From: Herbaspirillum frisingense GSF30
GTDB lineage: Bacteria > Pseudomonadota > Gammaproteobacteria > Burkholderiales > Burkholderiaceae_D
Reading direction: 5' to 3'
Assembly: GCF_000300975.2 (NCBI RefSeq)
Contig: NZ_AEEC02000012.1
Span: 62,001-126,000 of the forward strand
Length of the DNA: 64,000 bases
Position 1 is the first letter of the stretch; every line of letters begins with the position of its first letter. A program made the translations under genes and the position numbers. Positions 49,408-57,853 of the stretch are shown here, one piece after another. The notes below the pieces were generated by a model. That model saw only the letters and a program-made list of their open reading frames with translations. It had not been told where the DNA came from and did not search any database.

Positions 49408-51573
49408 ATGTCACCCTCCCTCTTTGCATCTGCCGTTCCCGCATCAAACTCCCATCCCTCCCTGCGTCCTCTGTGCCGTGCCATGCTGATGGCCGGCATG
49501 GCCGGGTTCACCCTGTGTGCGCAGGCACAGCAAGCAGTCGCCGACCAGAGTGGCGCCTTGCCCGAGGTCACCGTCTCGGCCCCGCAGGTCGAGCAGCCGC
49601 CCACCGAAGGCAGCGACAGCTATACCGTCAAGCGCAGCCGCTCGGCGACCAAGTTCTCGCTCTCGCCGCGCCAGACGCCGCAGTCGGTGTCGGTGGTCAC
49701 GCGTGCCAGGATGGAAGACTTCCATCTCACCAGCATCAACGATGTCTTCGCCACCACGCCCGGAGTGACGGTGGACCGCGTGGAAACCGACCGTACCTAC
49801 TACACCTCACGCGGTTTCGACATCACCAACTTCATGTTCGATGGCATCGGTATCCCCATGACCTACGGCCTGATGTACGGCGATACCGAAATGGCCATGT
49901 TCGACCGCGTGGAGATTGTGCGCGGCGCCAACGGGCTCACCACCTCCACGGGCGACCCGTCGGCTACGATCAACTTCATCCGCAAGCGGCCGACCACGGA
50001 TTTCCAGGCTTCGGCGGCGCTCAGCTATGGCTCGTGGAATACCCGCCGGCTGGAAGCCGACATCTCCGGTGCCGTCAACGAGGCCGGCACTGTTGCGGCG
50101 CGAGTGGTGGCAAGCCATCAGGAGGGCAATTCCTACCTCGACCGCTATCGCCCTACGCGCGACCTGTTCTACGGCGTGGTGGAGGCCAACCTCAGCAGCA
50201 GCACCCTGCTGACCCTGGGCTACAGCTATCAGAAAGTGCATGGCAAGGGCGCCATGTGGGGAGCCTTGCCCCTGAGCTATACCGATGGCACGGCCACGCA
50301 TTACGGCAGCAATACCAGCACATCTGCGGACTGGTCGCGAATGGATACCGAACAGCAGCGGGTCTTTGCCGAACTGAGTCAGGACCTCAGCGCAGGCTGG
50401 CAATGGAAGAGCACGGTGGGCTATAACGAGATGCGTACCGATTCCGCCCTGTTCTATGTCTATGGCACACCCGACAAGAGCACCGGCGGCGGGCTGTATG
50501 CCTATCCCAGTCTGTATGCCGGCGTGAACCGCCAGGCCTACCTGGACAGCAACCTCAGCGGCAAATACAACTTGCTGGGGCGCGAGCATGAATTCAACCT
50601 GGGCGTGAATCTCTCCAACTCCCGTGTAGTCGATGTCAGCAACTACGGCCGTGGCATCGGCACCGAGCTGTTCGGGCAGCAGGCCTTCGATGGCAGCTTT
50701 GCGCTGCCGGTCTTCGATGACGGGACCGATGGCAGTCGCTACACCGACCGCCGCAAGAGCGTCTATGGGGCCACCCGCCTGAACCTGTCGGACCGGGCGA
50801 AACTGATGCTGGGGGCCAACTACACCCAGGCCGACGCCTCCGGCTACGCCTATGGCGAACCGCATGCGCTGGCGCAGTCGGCGCTGTCGCCCTATGTCGG
50901 CCTGACGGTGGACCTGGATGAGCATTTCTCGGTGTACGGCAACTACACCAAGATCTTCAATCCCCAGACCCGAACCGATGCGGCCGGCGCCGTGCTGGCC
51001 GCCGCCCGCGGTCGTTCGTATGAACTGGGCGTGAAGGGGGAGTTTGCCGACGGCAAGCTCAATACCTCGCTGGCCGTGTTCCAGGTCGACCAGAGCAATG
51101 TGGCCGAACAGGCCGGTACCATCGGCGCCCGCGCCTATTACCGTGGCATCAATGCGCGCTCAGAAGGGATCGAATATGAGGTGTCGGGTGAGCTCACCCG
51201 CGACTGGCAGGTCGGTGCCGGCGTGGTCTGGCAACGCATCACCGGTGACGAGGGCAAGCAGGTACGCCTGTACGTCCCGCGCCGCCAGCTGCGCCTGTCG
51301 ACCACCTACCGCCTGCCGCAGCTGGAAAAGGCCAAGATCGGCGCCAGCCTGAACTACCAGAGCAAGAGCAGCTACGACAGCAGCAATACCGCTTACCAGG
51401 GCGGTTATTCGGTGTTGAACCTGATGGCCAGCTATGACATCAGCAAGAACCTGACCCTGTCGGCCAGCCTGAACAACGTGCTCAACAAGCAGTACCTGAC
51501 CACCGTCTACTGGAGCCAGTCCTACTATGCGGCACCGATCAACGGCACGGTGAGCCTGCGCTGGAAGTATTGA
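49408..51573 (+). CDS. TonB-dependent siderophore receptor
   Basis: Outer-membrane receptor for ferric siderophores, powered by TonB-ExbBD. From this start it is 721 residues. A signal peptide (about residues 20-41, ending LCAQAQ) leads into a TonB-box-like LPEVTVSA, then the plug domain (TPQSVSVVTRARMED, RGFDITNFMFDGI, DRVEIVRGANGL) and a 22-strand barrel ending in the aromatic NGTVSLRWKY. It resembles the FhuE/FpvA/FoxA group that takes hydroxamate or mixed siderophores. ATG 49408 has AGGA nine bases upstream; the earlier ATG at 49369 has no ribosome site and lies only 34 bases past the predicted transcription start. Confidence 0.92.
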   Translation: MSPSLFASAVPASNSHPSLRPLCRAMLMAGMAGFTLCAQAQQAVADQSGALPEVTVSAPQVEQPPTEGSDSYTVKRSRSATKFSLSPRQTPQSVSVVTRARMEDFHLTSINDVFATTPGVTVDRVETDRTYYTSRGFDITNFMFDGIGIPMTYGLMYGDTEMAMFDRVEIVRGANGLTTSTGDPSATINFIRKRPTTDFQASAALSYGSWNTRRLEADISGAVNEAGTVAARVVASHQEGNSYLDRYRPTRDLFYGVVEANLSSSTLLTLGYSYQKVHGKGAMWGALPLSYTDGTATHYGSNTSTSADWSRMDTEQQRVFAELSQDLSAGWQWKSTVGYNEMRTDSALFYVYGTPDKSTGGGLYAYPSLYAGVNRQAYLDSNLSGKYNLLGREHEFNLGVNLSNSRVVDVSNYGRGIGTELFGQQAFDGSFALPVFDDGTDGSRYTDRRKSVYGATRLNLSDRAKLMLGANYTQADASGYAYGEPHALAQSALSPYVGLTVDLDEHFSVYGNYTKIFNPQTRTDAAGAVLAAARGRSYELGVKGEFADGKLNTSLAVFQVDQSNVAEQAGTIGARAYYRGINARSEGIEYEVSGELTRDWQVGAGVVWQRITGDEGKQVRLYVPRRQLRLSTTYRLPQLEKAKIGASLNYQSKSSYDSSNTAYQGGYSVLNLMASYDISKNLTLSASLNNVLNKQYLTTVYWSQSYYAAPINGTVSLRWKY

Positions 51574-51584
51574 GCGGCGCGGCG

Positions 51585-51608
51585 CATTGCCATTGCCATT
51601 GCCATTGC
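51585..51608. repeat. Hexanucleotide repeat (CATTGC)4
   Basis: Four perfect CATTGC units, followed by a GCGCCGGC/GCCGGCGC hairpin (51611-51632). They sit in the convergent gap between the receptor and the LysR gene. The hairpin has no T tract. Confidence 0.8.
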
Positions 51609-51639
51609 CAGCGCCGGCCCGGATGCCGGCGCAGGCCGC

Positions 51640-52545
51640 TCATTTGCGCTTGCGCCGGCTCGGTGCCATCTCCCGCATGAGGGCCACGAAGCGCTGCGCG
51701 CCCAGGCCCAGCGGGCGGTCCTTGCTCCAGACCACGTCCACCCACATGCGCTGCTGGTTGCTGATGTTGTCGAAGTCGATTACCACCAGCGCGTCAGCCT
51801 CGATCTGGGTCTGCACCAGGCTGTGTGGCAGGTAGGCCCAGCCCAGGCCCTCGCGCACCAGCGACAGCGTGGCCAGGTGATTGTCGGTGCGCCAGATCTG
51901 CCGCGCCAGGAAGAAGCGCGGGTCGGAGATGCGGGCATCGCGGCTGGCCACGGCGATCTGGCGGATGTCGTACAGGTCCTCGTAGCGCAGCTTGCGCTTC
52001 TTGCGCAGCCGCGCCGGATGATCCGGCGCGATCACGGCCACCATCATCTCGCTGCTGAATTCCTGGAAGGCCTCACGGTCGTTGCCGGCATGGCGCTCGA
52101 AGACCAGTGCCAGTTGCGCCGTATTGTCATAGAGCATGCGCATGGCGTCGGCCTGCGGCGAGGACAGCACCTCCACCTCCAGCGAGGGGAATTCCGTGGC
52201 CAGGACTGCCAGCGGCCGGGCCCAGGGAATGGACAGCAGTTCCGGCGCCACGGCCAGCGTCAACTTGCGCTCCAGCCCGCGATGCATGGCCAGGGCGTGG
52301 GTGTCGAGCTGGCGCAGGGTGCTGGCCAGCAGGCGGGCATCCGGCTCCAGTGCCCGCGCCAGTTCGGTGGGACGGGCGTCGCGGGCGGTGCGGTCGAACA
52401 GCACCAGGTCCAGTTCCGCTTCGAGCTGGCTGATGGTCATGCTCACCGAGGAGGGCACGCGCCCCAGCGCGCGCGCTGCCGCAGAGAAGGAGCCGCTGTC
52501 GAGGACGGCCAGGAAGACCTTGACGTTGTCGCTGGAGAAAGCCAT
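51640..52545 (-). CDS. LysR-family regulator, probable control of the PACE pump
   Basis: 301-residue LysR protein: winged helix-turn-helix at about residues 5-64 (SGSFSAAARALGRVPSSVSM) and an effector domain to about 290, with a basic PSRRKRK tail. It diverges from the PACE-family efflux gene across 162 bp. In Acinetobacter the PACE pump AceI is controlled by the adjacent LysR protein AceR, so the same relation is likely here (inference from arrangement). Confidence 0.9.
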   Translation of the reverse strand: MAFSSDNVKVFLAVLDSGSFSAAARALGRVPSSVSMTISQLEAELDLVLFDRTARDARPTELARALEPDARLLASTLRQLDTHALAMHRGLERKLTLAVAPELLSIPWARPLAVLATEFPSLEVEVLSSPQADAMRMLYDNTAQLALVFERHAGNDREAFQEFSSEMMVAVIAPDHPARLRKKRKLRYEDLYDIRQIAVASRDARISDPRFFLARQIWRTDNHLATLSLVREGLGWAYLPHSLVQTQIEADALVVIDFDNISNQQRMWVDVVWSKDRPLGLGAQRFVALMREMAPSRRKRK

Positions 52546-52592
52546 GGCAGGGAAGGGTGGCGAAGCGGCCAGCGATCTATCAGAAAAACTGA

Positions 52593-52608
52593 AAGAAGCC
52601 GACTTCTT
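52593..52608. promoter_or_regulatory. Inverted repeat in the LysR/PACE divergent region
   Basis: AAGAAG-CCGA-CTTCTT is a perfect dyad, flanked on both sides by CTATCA at about 52577 and 52609. A -10-like TAGAAT (52627-52632) for the PACE gene lies just downstream. A LysR operator is the natural reading. Confidence 0.45.
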
Positions 52609-52707
52609 CTATCAAAAACATCATCATAGAATGCTTTCCATTGCAAGACCAGCCGTGTTGCTTCAACCACAGCCTGTGGCCGGCCAGGGCTTGCAACAGG
52701 AGAACTC

Positions 52708-53184
52708 ATGCAAGGTTTCAAACGCAAGCTGGTCTACGCCAGCCTTTTCGAGGCGCTGGCCATCGTCTTCACCACGGTGGGCCTGACGGTATTCGCCGGC
52801 CACGACAGCAGCCATTCCTGGGCGGCAGCGGTGGCGTCCTCCACCATCGCCTTCCTGTGGAACTTCGTGTTCAATGGTCTTTTCGAGCGCTGGGAAGCAC
52901 GCCAGCCGCGTCGTGGCCGCAGCTTCGGCCGTCGCGCAGTGCACGCCATCGGTTTCGAGGGCGGGCTGGTGATGATGCTGGTGCCGCTGTTCGCCTGGTG
53001 GCTGGACATCAGCCTTTGGGACGCGCTGGTGCTGGACTTCGGGCTGATCGTCTTCTTCATGATCTATACCTACCTGTTCAACCTGCTGTTCGACCGCATC
53101 TTCGGCCTGCCCAGTTCGGCCTTGCCGCTCGAGTCGCAGCCTGTCCAGGCGAAGCCGGCGGCACCGATCGCAGGCACCCGCTGA
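52708..53184 (+). CDS. PACE-family efflux transporter
   Basis: 158-residue proteobacterial antimicrobial compound efflux protein (tandem BTP domains, four helices) in the inner membrane. Members export chlorhexidine, related biguanides or short-chain diamines. Family marks are present: the conserved intramembrane Glu in SLFEALAIV (residue 15), WNFVFNGLFERWE at the end of helix 2, RRAVHAIGFEGGL, and YLFNLLFDRIFG in helix 4. ATG 52708 is the family start, with AGGAG upstream. The tail (about 140-158) is Pro/Ala-rich and variable. Confidence 0.92.
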   Translation: MQGFKRKLVYASLFEALAIVFTTVGLTVFAGHDSSHSWAAAVASSTIAFLWNFVFNGLFERWEARQPRRGRSFGRRAVHAIGFEGGLVMMLVPLFAWWLDISLWDALVLDFGLIVFFMIYTYLFNLLFDRIFGLPSSALPLESQPVQAKPAAPIAGTR

Positions 53185-53262
53185 TCCCGGCGCGGGTAGC
53201 GCCACTGTCTGACCGCCGTATTGTTTTAAAATAGCGCGCTACCCATCCCGCCAGGAACTGCC

Positions 53263-53898
53263 ATGTACGTCCCCGCCCATTTCGCCCAGACCGATACTGC
53301 CGAGCTGCATCAGCTGATCACCGCGCATCCCTTCGGCGTGCTGGTTTCGCACACCGCTGGCGGGCTCGATGCCAACCACCTTCCGTGTCACCTCGATCCC
53401 GTGCAGGGGGACTTGGGTACCTTGCACCTGCACGTAGCACGCGCCAACCCGCTGTGGCGCGAACTGGCCGACGGCGATGCGGTGCTGGTGGTGTTCTCGG
53501 CCGGTGACGCCTATATCTCGCCCAGCTGGTACCCCAGCAAGCATGAAGCCCATCGCCAGGTGCCCAGCTGGAACTACATGGTGGCGCATGCCCATGGCCG
53601 GGTCACCATCCGCGACGACGAGCGCTACGTGCGCGGCGTGGTGGCCCGCTTGACGCGCACCCATGAAGCCGCCGAAGAAAAGCCGTGGAAGATGTCGGAT
53701 GCGCCCGCCGAATTCACCGATACCCTGCTGCAGGCCATCGTCGGCATTGAGATCGAGATCACACGTCTGGAAGGCAAGCGCAAGCTGAGCCAGAACAAGG
53801 AAGTGCGTGACATCGTCGGCGCTGGTAATGCCTTGTTGGCACGTGGCCACGCGGCAATCGGCCAGGCCATGCTGGAGGCTGCAACGAAAAAGTCATAA
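53263..53898 (+). CDS. PaiB-like FMN-binding protein
   Basis: 211-residue member of the PaiB family (FMN-binding negative transcriptional regulator, split-barrel fold). The start MYVPAHFAQTD and the segments ANHLPCHLD and SPSWYPSKHEAHRQVPSWNY are diagnostic. In Bacillus PaiB affects sporulation and protease genes; in Proteobacteria the role is unclear and flavin chemistry is possible. It stands alone, between the PACE pump and an AraC regulator. Confidence 0.88.
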   Translation: MYVPAHFAQTDTAELHQLITAHPFGVLVSHTAGGLDANHLPCHLDPVQGDLGTLHLHVARANPLWRELADGDAVLVVFSAGDAYISPSWYPSKHEAHRQVPSWNYMVAHAHGRVTIRDDERYVRGVVARLTRTHEAAEEKPWKMSDAPAEFTDTLLQAIVGIEIEITRLEGKRKLSQNKEVRDIVGAGNALLARGHAAIGQAMLEAATKKS

Positions 53899-54078
53899 GG
53901 CCACGGTGCAGCTTGTCCGCTGATGGACTGCAAATTGGCTGCATATCGGCGCTTACTGGTAACTAATTGCGCGATGTCAGTGAAGTTACGTACACACGTA
54001 CTGACCGCCTCTGTGTAGAATTCCCCGCATCGGTGCCTGGACACCGTTCCGTTTTTCCCGCTTGCAACGAGGGCACCC

Positions 54079-54993
54079 ATGTCTTCCCTGTCCCCTTTGT
54101 CCCCCCATGCTGCCCGCAGTGACTCCCTTGGCTGCTCCGCCCGGAGCCTGGGCCAAAGCCAGGAACTGCAGGGCAGCGAGTTCAGTTTCTATCGCAAGCG
54201 GGTCGACGGCCAGGAATTGTCCCAGGTGCATACGCCGCCCTCGGATCGCGGTTTCCTGGTCGGCATCTCGATGGCACCGCAGCACCGGCGCAGCATCTTC
54301 CGGGGCAGTCAGGCGGCCCGCTTCGATTTCGGAGCGGGTGCCGTCTATACGCGCGATTTTTCCGAGGAATATCGGGCCGATCTGCAGGGACCGTTTGATT
54401 TCCTGCTGATGGAGCTACCGCTGTCCTGGTTTCATACTGCCAGCGATGAGCTGCGCGCCGGGCAGCGGCGCGTGACCGGCCTGGCGACCGTGACCGGCCA
54501 GTCCGACCTGATCCTGGCCCACCTGGCATGCGCGCTGGCGCCGGCACTGGCACAGGCCCGGCCCCAGCCAGACAGCCTCCTGTTCGTGGACCAGCTAGGC
54601 GTGGCCATCGGTACCCACCTGCTGCGGCGTTACGGTGGAGCGTCGGCACCATCTTCGCAGACCGTGCGTCTGTCGCGCCTGCATGAGGAACGCGCCAAGC
54701 AGATGCTGTTGCAAAAGGGGCGGGGCAACGTTTCCATTCCCGAGATCGCGCGCGAGTGCAATATGTCGGCCAGTTATTTCCTGCGCGCCTTCAAGGCCAG
54801 TACCGGCCACACGCCCCACCAGTGGCTGCTGGTGCAGCGCGTGGAAACGGCACGCCACTACCTGCGCCAGACCGAACTGTCGCTGGCGGAGATCGCGCTG
54901 GCTTGCGATTTCTGTGACCAGAGTCATTTCAGCCGTGTGTTCACGCAGGTGGCAGGGACCACGCCGGGCGCCTGGCGTCGTAGTCAGCGCTGA
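54079..54993 (+). CDS. AraC-family transcriptional regulator
   Basis: 304-residue regulator with a variable N-terminal sensing domain (about residues 30-190) and a C-terminal double helix-turn-helix (about 205-300). The DNA-binding part shows VSIPEIARECNMSASYFLRAFK and the second motif LAEIALACDFCDQSHFSRVF. GAGGG precedes ATG 54079. It is convergent with the histidine kinase gene; targets are unknown. Confidence 0.92.
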   Translation: MSSLSPLSPHAARSDSLGCSARSLGQSQELQGSEFSFYRKRVDGQELSQVHTPPSDRGFLVGISMAPQHRRSIFRGSQAARFDFGAGAVYTRDFSEEYRADLQGPFDFLLMELPLSWFHTASDELRAGQRRVTGLATVTGQSDLILAHLACALAPALAQARPQPDSLLFVDQLGVAIGTHLLRRYGGASAPSSQTVRLSRLHEERAKQMLLQKGRGNVSIPEIARECNMSASYFLRAFKASTGHTPHQWLLVQRVETARHYLRQTELSLAEIALACDFCDQSHFSRVFTQVAGTTPGAWRRSQR

Positions 54994-55046
54994 GGTGCGC
55001 TCGGCTGAAAATAGAGGGATCGGGCGCTGATCCGACACCGACCCGC

Positions 55047-56702
55047 TTACGGCACGCGCGGCAGGTCGAAGCTGAAGATGCTGCCGCCGGACGGCGCAGC
55101 GCTGGCGCGCAGGCGTCCCCGATGACTTTCGATGATGGAGCGGCAGATGGCCAGGCCCATGCCCATGCCGTCGTCCTTGGTGGTGTAGAAGGCATCGAAG
55201 ATGCGTGATATCGCCTCTTCGGCAATCCCCACGCCGTTATCCTGCACCCTGACCTCGACCCGCTGCTCGTTGCAGCAACTGGCGCTGATGCTCAGCGTAC
55301 CGGTCTTCTCCGGTGCTGCATCCATGGCCTCGAGGGCATTGACCACCAGGTTCAGCATCACCTGCTGCAGCTGCACCAGGTCCCCCAGTACATAGACGTC
55401 CACCGGATTGAGCGCCAGGTTCAGCGCCACTTCGCGTCGCTCCAGCTCGCTGCGCGAGAGCATCAGGATGTGCCGGATCAAGCCATGCAGATTGACCCGC
55501 GTGAAGGAAGGTTCCGTATTGCGCGTCAGGTTCTGCAGCCCCTTGATGATGCCGGCGGCACGCTTTCCCTCGGTGATGATGTCGCGCAGTCCGGCGCGCG
55601 CCTGTACCAGTTCGGGCGTGGGACGGTCCAGCCAGCGCAGGCTGGCGCCGGCGTTGGAGACGATGGACATCAGCGGCTGGTTGATTTCGTGGGCAATGGA
55701 GGCCGTCAGTTGTCCCACGGTATTGGCGCGCGAAACGCGCTCCATGTCGATCTGGGCGGCGCGGATCGCATATTCGGCCTGGCGTCGCACGGTGATGTCG
55801 GTGGCGGTGCCCATGTATTCGACGAAGGTGCCGTCCACCCACACCGGCTTGCCGATGCCGGAGAGATAGCGCACCTCCCCGGTGTCCTGGCGGCAGATGC
55901 GGTGCTCCACGCGGATGGTGCCACCCATGGCGACAGCGGCGTTGACGGTATCGATCACTTCCTGCCGGTCATCCGGATGCATGATGGCGGCGAACTCGTC
56001 ATAGGTGATGCAGTTGCGGCCCGGTGCCAGGCCGTAGATGCGGCACAGCTCGTCGGAGCAGAACATCAGGTCCTCGCGTACCAGGTAACGCATGCTGCCG
56101 GTATGGTTGAAGCGCTCGCCCTGCTTGAGCAGTTCGCGACTGGTACGCAGTTCGCGTTCGATGCAGAGCAGTTGTTCATTTTCCTGCAGCAACTGGGCGT
56201 GGGCAGTGGCATTGGCCAGTGACACCGCTGCATGGGCAGCCAGTTGGCCCGCCAGATGGGCGAGCTCTGGCGCCGGAGCCGACGCATAGTAGAGATACAG
56301 CCAACCCTGTTGCTCGCCCTGGTGCAGCAGGGAGAGAGACAGCGTTGCGCCTGCCAGTTCCTCGGTGCTGGCGATGCGGTCGCTCGTGGGGAAGTCACCA
56401 GGGTCGTCGGCCCGACGCGTCTCGGCCTCGATCAGCGGTACCCCGGCCTGCTGTCTTACCAGCAGGCAGCGTCGGGCGCCGGCCAACAGGCAGACGGTAT
56501 GGGTGATGGCGGCCTTGAGGCGATCCGGGTCGCGTATGGCACTGAGGTCGCGCAGGGCTTGCAGCAGGGCATCGTGGTCGTCGGGAGACGATGGGGCGGA
56601 CGGCAAGGGGTTCTCCTGGCGAGTGGGGCAAGATGGGACAGGTCCGTATTGTGCCGTATCCGATGGCGTCACGCCGCCCGGGAGAGTGTCAGAAGCGGCC
56701 AT
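55047..56702 (-). CDS. GAF/PAS sensor histidine kinase
   Basis: 551-residue cytoplasmic hybrid-free kinase. Regions in order: GAF-like (about 45-170), PAS (about 197-307, FCSDELCRIYGLAPGRN, ending MGTATDITVRRQAE), dimerisation and phosphoacceptor domain with H338 in ASIAHEINQPL, and HATPase with N-box NLVVNALEAM, G1 DNGVGI and G2 GMGMGL. No transmembrane helix is visible, so the signal is internal. Its start overlaps the upstream receiver gene by 14 bp, so the two are made together. It resembles the FixL-like, HWE-unrelated family common next to FixJ regulators. Confidence 0.92.
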   Translation of the reverse strand: MAASDTLPGGVTPSDTAQYGPVPSCPTRQENPLPSAPSSPDDHDALLQALRDLSAIRDPDRLKAAITHTVCLLAGARRCLLVRQQAGVPLIEAETRRADDPGDFPTSDRIASTEELAGATLSLSLLHQGEQQGWLYLYYASAPAPELAHLAGQLAAHAAVSLANATAHAQLLQENEQLLCIERELRTSRELLKQGERFNHTGSMRYLVREDLMFCSDELCRIYGLAPGRNCITYDEFAAIMHPDDRQEVIDTVNAAVAMGGTIRVEHRICRQDTGEVRYLSGIGKPVWVDGTFVEYMGTATDITVRRQAEYAIRAAQIDMERVSRANTVGQLTASIAHEINQPLMSIVSNAGASLRWLDRPTPELVQARAGLRDIITEGKRAAGIIKGLQNLTRNTEPSFTRVNLHGLIRHILMLSRSELERREVALNLALNPVDVYVLGDLVQLQQVMLNLVVNALEAMDAAPEKTGTLSISASCCNEQRVEVRVQDNGVGIAEEAISRIFDAFYTTKDDGMGMGLAICRSIIESHRGRLRASAAPSGGSIFSFDLPRVP

Positions 56703-57090
56703 ACAGCAGGGTCGCGGTCAGCAGTACCAGCAGGGTATCGGCATCGACCGGCTTGGCCAGCAGCGGAAAACCCAGCGAACTGGCACGCATGCGCTGCGGC
56801 GGGGTGACCTGGGCCGAGATGAACAGGATTGGCAGGTCCGGCCGCAGACGTGCCAACTGTTCGGCCAGTTCGAAGCCGCTCATCTGCTTCAAGCCGACGT
56901 CGACGATGGCGCAGCAAGCCTGGGCCAGACAGGTGCTGTCCAGAAAATCCTCGGCGGTATCGAAGCTGCAGCTGCGGTGCCCGGCCGAATCCAGCAGGTT
57001 GCACAAGGCAGCGCGTACCCAGAGGTCGTCATCAATGACCGCGACAGGGCGGTACAGTGACAGTGGCGTGTTCTCCCCTTCGCTCATCAT
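56689..57090 (-). CDS. Receiver-only response regulator
   Basis: 133-residue single CheY-like receiver. The acidic pocket D20-D22 (AVIDDDLWVR), phospho-acceptor D64 (AIVDVGLKQMSGFE) and conserved Lys in LLAKPVD are present, with no DNA-binding output domain attached. It overlaps the start of the kinase gene, so they form one unit. I chose the ATG pair at 57087-57090; upstream codons give a Pro/Arg-rich segment without similarity. It may relay phosphate to another protein, for example a FixJ-type regulator, or tune the kinase. Confidence 0.85.
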   Translation of the reverse strand: MMSEGENTPLSLYRPVAVIDDDLWVRAALCNLLDSAGHRSCSFDTAEDFLDSTCLAQACCAIVDVGLKQMSGFELAEQLARLRPDLPILFISAQVTPPQRMRASSLGFPLLAKPVDADTLLVLLTATLLYGRF

Positions 57091-57342
57091 CGTCGGCCAA
57101 GGTCGGCTCCTGCGCAGGTTCATCCGCGCGGCGCCGGGGTTGCCCGCACCGGCCATTGGCGCGGGCCGGCGCAGCTGTGCGCAGCCAGACGGGCGGCGCA
57201 CTGGGAAAAGGTCGCTGTGTGGGCAGCGTGGCAGGTGATGCGGCGGTGTTATGCACCCTCGCGGGTGACGGCTCTTTGGCCTGATAAATCTGTGATGCCA
57301 GGCTTTCCCGGCCGATGCGTCCGGCCGGAAAACCGGCATTCA

Positions 57343-57585
57343 TTATTTCTGTTCCGGCGGCGGGTTACCCGTGATCTTGGGAATGCACTCACGGTGGAAC
57401 CAGGAAGCCGTCAGCGGTTCTCCGGCCAGCTTGCGCCGTACGATCGGTACCAGTTGCTCGCCGATCAACATGCCTAGCAAGCCCAGCAGGGCGATGATGG
57501 GAGGGGCTGGCGACTGCACGTGCAGGGCGGCATAGATCAGGCCGGCCAGGATGCCCATCAACAGGGAAATCAGATAGGGTTTCAT
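57343..57585 (-). CDS. XapX-domain membrane protein (second of a pair)
   Basis: 80-residue small membrane protein. The XapX signature MKPYLISLLMGILAGLIYAALHVQSPAPP is followed by IIALLGLLGMLIGEQ, giving two helices. An extra C-terminal tail of about 30 residues (SWFHRECIPKITGN) is unusual for the family. ATG 57585 has GGGAG upstream. It lies 13 bp after the shorter XapX gene on the same strand. XapX proteins have no known function. Confidence 0.85.
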   Translation of the reverse strand: MKPYLISLLMGILAGLIYAALHVQSPAPPIIALLGLLGMLIGEQLVPIVRRKLAGEPLTASWFHRECIPKITGNPPPEQK

Positions 57586-57598
57586 GGAGACTCCCGGA

Positions 57599-57766
57599 TC
57601 AGCCGCCAAACAGGTGGCCGACCCCAGTGATCAGACGTTCGCCCAGCACCATGCCGAGCAGGCCGATCAGGGCGATGCCCGGCGGCGCCGGAGAACGCAC
57701 CTTGAACAGGGCATAAAAGACGCCGATCAGGATGCCGGCGCCCAGTGAAATCAGATAAGCGGACAT
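57599..57766 (-). CDS. XapX-domain membrane protein (first of a pair)
   Basis: 55-residue protein made almost entirely of the XapX domain: MSAYLISLGAGILIGVFY, then VRSPAPPGIALIGLLGM. Two helices. ATG 57766 has GAGGAG eight bases upstream. It lies 87 bp downstream of the isochorismatase-like gene and just before the longer XapX gene, so the three probably share a transcript. Confidence 0.85.
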   Translation of the reverse strand: MSAYLISLGAGILIGVFYALFKVRSPAPPGIALIGLLGMVLGERLITGVGHLFGG

Positions 57767-57853
57767 GGCCCGGCTCCTCGTGAAGATAGTGCGCCGCCAC
57801 CTGGTCTGCGGCCCGTGGAGGAGCCGCAACGCAGGTGGCGAGGGCAGACCGTA

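Noticed and set aside
51585-51632. Rho-independent terminator between the receptor and LysR genes
   Set aside because: The 8-bp GCGCCGGC hairpin is perfect but has no T tract on either strand.
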